From Callorhinus ursinus (lineage: Eukaryota; Chordata; Mammalia; Carnivora; Otariidae): 64,000 nt of DNA. Shown here piece after piece: positions 58,147 through 64,000 of this stretch. Position 1 is the stretch's first letter; each line of letters starts with the position of its first letter. The notes under the pieces were generated by a model. That model searched no databases, was not told the DNA's origin, and worked only from the letters and a program-made list of their open reading frames with translations. Where the stretch lies: assembly GCF_003265705.1 (NCBI RefSeq), contig NW_020313057.1, positions 7,355,089 through 7,419,088 on the forward strand, read 5' to 3'. The translations under genes and the position numbers were made by a program.

Positions 58147-58203
58147 TATTAATACTTTAGGTTTCTCCAGAGAAACAGAACCAATAGGATGGATGGATGG
58201 ATG

Positions 58204-58244
<41 letters not shown>

Positions 58245-58466
58245 GTGATAGATAGATAGATATAGAGAGGTTATCTATGCATCTATGAATGTCTTGCTCA
58301 GAGGAAGTCAGCCTTTGTTCTCTTCAGACTTTCAACTGATTGGATGAGGCCCACCCACATTAGAGGGGGCAATCTGTTTTATTCAGTAAATAATTCAATA
58401 ATAATACTTGAGCATGTATCTAGGTAAGCTGTGGCCCAGTCAAGTTGATATATATTAACCATCACA
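58147..58466 (-). mobile_element. MaLR-type LTR, antisense, with internal microsatellite
   Basis: GTTTCTCCAGAGAAACAGAA, CCAATAGG, CTTTCAACTGATTGGATGAG, GCCCACCCACATTAGAGG, GGCAATCTGTTTTATTCAG, AGCTGTGGCCCAGTCAAGTT and TATATTAACCATCACA follow a widespread MaLR-like LTR in antisense order. The central part is replaced or shortened around the (GATA)n tract. Confidence 0.65.
58187..58262. repeat. (GGAT)n(GATA)n microsatellite
   Basis: About 5 GGAT units followed by about 13 GATA units, within an LTR. In better copies of this LTR the same place often carries a GT/AT-rich run. Confidence 0.95.
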
Positions 58467-59644
58467 CCTAGGTTTTCCTGGTTCTGCTTCTACCTAGAAT
58501 TAAATTAAATCTTGCCAATAATTTAACTTTGTGGGGCTTATTTCATTACTTGAAAATAAAGAGATTCACTAAGATTCATTTTAAGATCCTTATTAGTTCT
58601 AAAAATAATGTATTCTCATGCAGGTGCAGATATTTTGACAATATTCATTTTTAGATCTCATGGAATCAAATAAATAAGAGAATCAGTGGCATGTGATCTA
58701 CCCCAAACATATATCATCATTATGTCAGAAATACAGATGCCACATTATTTTACTGGTCTTTAATTTTACTTCAATTTGTACAATTTGAAGATGCAGTTAC
58801 ATTATCACAAATAGAATCAGAGACACCTTTGGGATATTAATGGTGATGTAAAAGAAAAAGGTTCAGTAAGAATGCGAGAATGTGTCTGTACTCAGATGAA
58901 CCAATGCAGTGATTGAATTGTTATCTTCTGTCTCTATCTTGCATAGAATCTTATTATCAGTGGAACTCCTAGGAATTGACACATTTATAAAATATTAAGA
59001 CACAGAAAACTTGCAAATCAGAGTTATATATATGGGGATAAGAACCACAAAAAAGTGCTTGAGGTCGTATGTTTGATAATGGACACCATGCACTCAATTC
59101 ACATCCAAACCAGTAATGTGTCTGCAGATGTATGTATTTAAATGAGAAAAATGATCACACAAATCCCTTGGGATCTGTAGATAATTACATATTTAAACAA
59201 CATTTGCTGTTAGCATGAACTTGCTAATCATTTACATCAGCTTCCATATTCTTTGTTTTGTATTTCTTGTCAGTAAATTTTTATGAGTATGTCCCCCATA
59301 TATATTCATTTATCTATAAATGGTATATAATAGAATAATCAAAATACATCTAAATTGAATGAGATCAAAATAAACCATATGTGTAATTTTAACATTTTCT
59401 TCTTACCTCCAATGGAGCATTTTTCACAAACCCATGTGTTGTACATACATCTACATTGGTATTACTTCATGCCATTTTGAATAAAATTTATTTTTTAAAG
59501 GAAGGTGTGGGATAGCAGCCATGGGGAAATACTTGTTTCCATGTGGAAGAGGCTTGATCATATTAAATTCTAATGAGAAGTAGTAAAGAGGGAGAAGTTG
59601 AAGGGAAATAGTAAGAGTGCAGGTCTTTGATAAGGCTTTACAGG
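58467..59644. other. Unassigned sequence, possible MIR trace
   Basis: The bases near 58515-58590 (CAATAATTTAACTTTGTGGG) weakly resemble a MIR core. No gene seen. Confidence 0.4.
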
Positions 59645-59810
59645 GTAAGAATTAGGGACAGAGCACAAGGCTGCAAGCTAGGAGATATGAGCTGTAGACT
59701 TAATCCAGCAATTCACTACAGTTGTGATTTAGGGAATTTATTTAATCAGCATCATAATTGTCTCATTCCTAAAATAAGATTATTGTCATATAGTATCCTT
59801 TTTTAGCTCA
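59645..59810 (+). mobile_element. MIR SINE (diverged)
   Basis: GGACAGAGCACAAGGCTGCA, GTTGTGATTTAGGGAATTTA and GTCTCATTCCTAAAATAAGA follow MIR order, from the tRNA-like head to the core. Confidence 0.55.
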
Positions 59811-59939
59811 GAAACTTCAGTTCTGAACCAGAGATTTCTTGTCCAACATATGAAGAGCTTGGAATTGTCAGTCCCATCTTCACAAAAAAAAAGTTGAAAA
59901 GAAAAAAAAATCTGAAAACCTTCTTAGATCCATTAGCGA

Positions 59940-61630
59940 ATTCGGGTCACAAAACAATGCATTTTCACCAAAACTGAAAAGACAGGTGGATCCCTAGCAC
60001 CACAGCTTAATGGAAGCAGAAGCCCACAAGCAGAGGCAGGTGCAATCAGCAGTTGATAGCTTTAGCTGATGAGCTTCCAGAGGCTCTGTGTCGCTGAGTC
60101 TGAGAGTTAAAATGTCCAGAGAGGAGGGCAGTCTTAAGAGAGTCTTCACATTTTCCTAAGTTTTATCATCAGGATCCCTACCAGATTCTCAGGAAGAAGA
60201 TCAAAGAAAAATCCCCTTGTACTTCTATCGGTAAAAGGGAAAAAAGAAACCATTTTGAAATATGCCTGGAAAATTCTGTTCTCCTTGACAGAAGACTGCT
60301 TAATTGACCTGGAAGAAGGGAAATACCCAACTCCGGGTCACACTAGACTTCTTGCTTCACCTAAGGGAGTGAGAACCTGGGAAGCTCTTGTGAAAGTAAC
60401 TGCCAAAGGACAGGCTGATGGAAAGACTGAGATCTAATTATAGGATTACAGAGCACTTTCCCACCACCTTCACCCTACAACAACATCAATAGGGTTCCTC
60501 TGTAGTAATAGGGGATTATAGCTGAAAGGACTGTAAGCCTCAGACACTATCTAAAGAGTCTCCAAGAAACACCCAAGGATAACAGAGGAGACAAAAACAA
60601 GAACACTAGAAGAAATTTTATTCTCTGACACTCACAGTTACAACAAACACTAAATACAGCCATATAACTCCTAGCCAGATAAACATAAAACCACAAATGA
60701 AAGGCCTATTTATCTCAGTTCCTTTTACCTGATGTATTATCTGTGCTTTTAACAAGAAATTAAAAGACATGCAATAAGGAAAAACAAGCATAATCTAAAT
60801 AAACAATGTAGTGTCAGAATCAAACTCAGAGATGGCAGAGATTTTAGGATTATCAGGTGATAACTTCAAATAAATATGATTAATATGCTAAGGGCTCTTT
60901 AAAAAGTGGACTACTTATAAGAGCAGTTGAGTAATGTAAGCAGAGAGATGGAAACTCTGAGTCAAAAGGAAATGTGAGAAATAAAGTACACTAATAAAAA
61001 TAAACATGCTTTCAAGGGTCTCATCAATAGACTGGCCATGGGTGCCTGGGTGGCTCAGTTGGTTAAGCGACTGCCTTCGGCTCAGGTCATGATCCTGGAG
61101 TCCCGGGATCGAGTCCCGCATTGGGCTCCCCGCTCAGTGGGGAGTCTGCTTCTCCCTCTGACCCTCTTCCCTCTCGTGCTCTCTATCTCTCATTCTCTCT
61201 CTCTCTCTCTCAAATAAATAAATAAAATTAAAAAAAAAAATAGACTGGCCATGACCAGGGGAAAACTCAAAGAACTTGAAGATATGGCAATAGAAATTTC
61301 CCAAGCTGAGAGGCAAAGAGGAAAAAAAGAAGAAAAATGTGCAACACAATATCCAAAAAAATGTGGGACATTTACAAAGATATACATGTAATAGGACTAC
61401 TAGAAGAAGACAAAAAAAAGCAACAAGAGAAAAATTTGAAGTACTGTTGAAAATTTTCCAAAATTAATATCACACACTAAACCACAGATGCAGGGAAGTC
61501 AGGGAACAACAAGCAGGATAAATGCAAAAAAATCTACATTGGGACATATTATAATTAAACTTTAAAAAATCACAGACTAAGAGAGAATTTTGAAAGACAA
61601 CCAGACCAGTAAGGAACACAGACAATATAC
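59940..61630 (+). mobile_element. Sense L1 5' UTR and ORF1 region (degenerate)
   Basis: The segment from about 60800 follows L1 ORF1: CAGAGATGGCAGAGATTTTA, TCAGGTGATAACTTCAAATA, GAGAGATGGAAACTCTGAGT and CTTGAAGATATGGCAATAGA. Then come AAACCACAGATGCAGGGAAG and CAAGCAGGATAAATGCAAAA. The part before it is presumably 5' UTR. ORF1 is broken by stops and lacks its end. The RNA-binding protein cannot be made. A SINE splits it at 61041-61238. It runs straight into ORF2 at 61650. Confidence 0.75.
61041..61238 (+). mobile_element. Young carnivore SINE with 15-bp TSD
   Basis: It starts GGTGCCTGGGTGGCTCAG and is full length to an A-rich tail. Exact AATAGACTGGCCATG at 61026-61040 and 61239-61253. It inserted in the L1 ORF1 region. 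Confidence 0.98.
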
Positions 61631-64000
61631 AGTAACAGTCACCTTACAGGCAATACAGTGGCACTAAATTCATATCTTTCAGTAATTACCCTGAATGTAA
61701 ATGGGCTAAATGCCCCAATCAAAAGACACAGGGTATCAGATTGGATAAAAAAACAAGACCCATCGATATGCAGTCTGCAAGAGACTCATTTTATACCCAA
61801 AGACACCTCCAGATTGAAAGTGAGGGGGTGGAAAACATTTTGCCATGCTAATGGACACCAAAGAAAGCTGGGGTGGCAATCCTTATATCAGACAAATTAG
61901 ATTTTAAAACAAAGACTGTAATAGGAGATGAGCTACGACACTGTATCATACTTGAAGGGTCTATCCAATAAGAAGATCTAACAATTGTAAATATCTATGC
62001 CCCTAACATGGGAGCAGCCAATTATATAAGGCAATTAAAAACAAAAGCAAAGAAACACATCGACAACAATACAATAATAGTGGGGAACTTTAACACCCCC
62101 CCTGACTGAAATGGGCAGATCATCTAAGCAAATGATCAACAAGGAAATAAAGACTTTAAAGACACACTGGGCCAAATGGACTTCACAGACATTTTCAGAA
62201 CATTCCATCCCAAAGCAACTGAATACACATTCTTCTCTAGTGCCCATGAAACATTCTCCAGAATTGATCATATCCTAGGTCACAAATCAGGTCTCAACCG
62301 GTACCAAAAGATTGGGATCATTCCCTGCATATTTTCAGACCACAATGCTTTGAAACTAGAACCCAATCACAAGAGGAAAGTCGGAAAGAACTCAGATACA
62401 TGGAGGCTAAAGCACATCCTACTAAAGAATGAATGGGTCAACCAGGAAATTAAAGAAGAATTAAAAAAATTCATAGAAACCAATGAAAATGAAAACACAA
62501 CTGTTCAAAATCTTTGCGATGCAGCAAAGGCAGTCCTAAGAGGAAAGTATATAGCAATACAAGCCTTTCTCAAGAAACAAGAAAGGTCTCAAATACACAA
62601 CCTAACCCTACACCTAAAGGAGCTAGAGAAAAAACAGCAAATAAAGCCTAAACCCAGCAGGAGAAGAGAAATAATAAAGATCAGAGCAGAAATCAATGAA
62701 ATAGACACCAAAAGAACAGTAGAACAGCTCAATGAAACTAGGAGGTGGTACTTTGAAAGAATTAACAAGTTTGATAAACCCCTGGCCAGACTTATCAAAA
62801 AGAAAAGAGAAATGACCCAAATCAACAAAATCATGAATGAAAGAGGAGAGATCACAACCAACACCAAAGAAATACAAACAATTTTAAGAACATATTATGA
62901 ACAACTATACACCAGCAAATTAGATAACCTGGAAGAAATGTAGGCATTCCTAGAGATGTATCAACTACCAAAACTGAACCAGGAAGAAAGAGAAAGCCTG
63001 AACAGACCTATAGCCACTAAGGAAATTGAAGCAGTCATCAAAAATCTCCCAACAAACAAAAGCCCAGGGCCAGAGGGCTTCCCAGAGGAATTCTACCAAA
63101 CATTTAAAGAAGAATTGATACCTATTCTTCTGAAACTGTCCCAAAAAATAGAAATGGAAGGAAAACTTCCAAACTCATTTTATGAGGCCACCATTACCTT
63201 GATGCCCAAACCAAAGACCCCATCAAAAAGGAGAATTACAGACCAATATCCTTGATGAACATGGATGCAAAAATTCTCACCAAAATACTAGCCAGTAGGA
63301 TCCAACAATACATTAAAAGGATTATTCACCACGGCCAAATGGGATTTATCCCTGGGCTAAAAGTTTGGTTCAACATCCACAAATCAATCAATGTGATACA
63401 ATACATTAACAAAAGAAAGAACAAGAGTCATATGATCCTCTCAAAAGATGCAGAAAAAGCATTTGACAAAGTACAGCATCCTTTCTTGATCAAAACTCTT
63501 AGAGGGTACCTACCTCAATATCATAAAAGCCATCGATGAAAAACCCACAGCGAATATCATTCTCAATGCGGAAATACTGAGAGCTTTCCCCCTAAGGTCA
63601 GGAACACGACAGGGATGTCCACTGCTATTCAACATAGTATTAGAAGAACTAGCCATAGCAATCAGACAACAAAAAGAAATAAAAGGCATCTGAATTGGCA
63701 AAGAAGAAGTCAAATTCTCACTCCTTGCAGATGCTATGATACTTTATGTGGAAAACCCAAAAGGCTTCACCCAAAAACTGCTAGAACTCATACAGGAATT
63801 CAGTAAAGTGGCAGGATATAAAATCAATGCACAGAAATCAGTGGCATTCCTATACACCAACAACAAGACAAAAGAAAGAGAAATTAAGGCGTTAATCCCA
63901 TTTACAACTGCACACAAAACCATAAGATACCTATGAATAAAATCTAACCAAAGAGGCAAAGAATCTGTACTAGAAAATTATAAAATACTCATGAAAGAAA
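61631..64000 (+). pseudogene. Carnivore L1 ORF2 (endonuclease to RT), degenerate, cut by window edge
   Basis: In intact form ORF2p nicks target DNA (endonuclease) and copies L1 RNA (RT). The frame at 61658-61900 carries ITLNVNGLNAPIKRH and SLQETHF of the endonuclease, then shifts. The GDFN metal-site motif reads GNFN (Asp to Asn at 62086-62088). The longest open piece, 62176-62943 (255 codons), holds [10 protein letters not shown] and SDHNAL, the end of the endonuclease and the linker. Further pieces are 62956-63255, 63252-63539 and a shifted RT block. In that RT block the FADD motif reads LADA (63724-63738), losing the second catalytic Asp. Small deletions near 63215 and 63505 shift the frame. 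It is inactive in both catalytic domains. Confidence 0.92.

Noticed and set aside
58187..58262. CRISPR-like regular repeats here or in other tandem tracts
   Set aside because: They are 4-bp microsatellite units with no spacers, and the window is mammalian.

Overview
The window is mammalian nuclear DNA from a caniform carnivore, most likely an arctoid (bear, pinniped or mustelid). The main evidence is 23 copies of the tRNA-Lys-derived carnivore SINE, whose heads read like GGCGCCTGGGTGGCTCAG and whose tails end in CT-rich and (AAATA)n tracts. Several copies of the carnivore-type LINE-1 3' end support this. The SINE heads and bodies differ from the dog and cat consensus forms as I remember them. 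I cannot resolve the species from sequence alone. The DNA is AT-rich, and no functional protein-coding gene, rRNA, tRNA or CRISPR array can be supported. Every long open frame that I recognise is LINE-1 ORF1 or ORF2 debris, or the antisense of it. The window therefore looks like an intergenic gene desert or a large intron.

Layout. Positions 1-9.4 kb: L1 fragments in both orientations, a MaLR LTR, SINEs and a (TTTC)n tract. 9.9-14.9 kb: mostly unassigned sequence with three SINEs. 14.9-18.1 kb: a sense-strand mammalian L1 (5' UTR, ORF1 start, then directly the ORF2 C-terminus and 3' UTR) with a large internal deletion. 18.9-29.0 kb: one old antisense L1, nearly full length, split by at least six later insertions, including a 2.65 kb carnivore L1 whose ORF2 is only lightly damaged. 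29.3-31.1 kb: sense L1 pieces and a probable solitary LTR. 31.1-36.2 kb: mostly unassigned, with a tandem SINE pair. 36.2-44.5 kb: SINEs, an MLT1-type LTR, L1 in both orientations, and one site hit repeatedly by retrotransposition. 45.2-50.7 kb: L2 relics, an MLT1-type LTR and a 5'-truncated L1. 50.7-59.9 kb: mostly unassigned, with an L2 relic, a Tigger-type DNA transposon, a MaLR LTR and several microsatellites. 59.9-64.0 kb: a sense L1 (5' UTR/ORF1, then a degenerate carnivore ORF2) running off the right edge.

The parts do not work together as a pathway. The window is a layered record of retrotransposition in which target-site duplications and nesting give a relative time order. The most interesting observations are: four copies of one 14-bp target around serial insertions (38.4-38.9 kb); a possible L1 3' transduction (24.56-24.89 kb); an L1 subfamily with a composite 3' UTR seen twice; and an L1 fragment with no poly(A) tail. 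I did not find a convincing new biological system. Repeat names come from memory of consensus sequences, so family-level names are more reliable than subfamily names. Boundaries without a target-site duplication are approximate by tens of bases.
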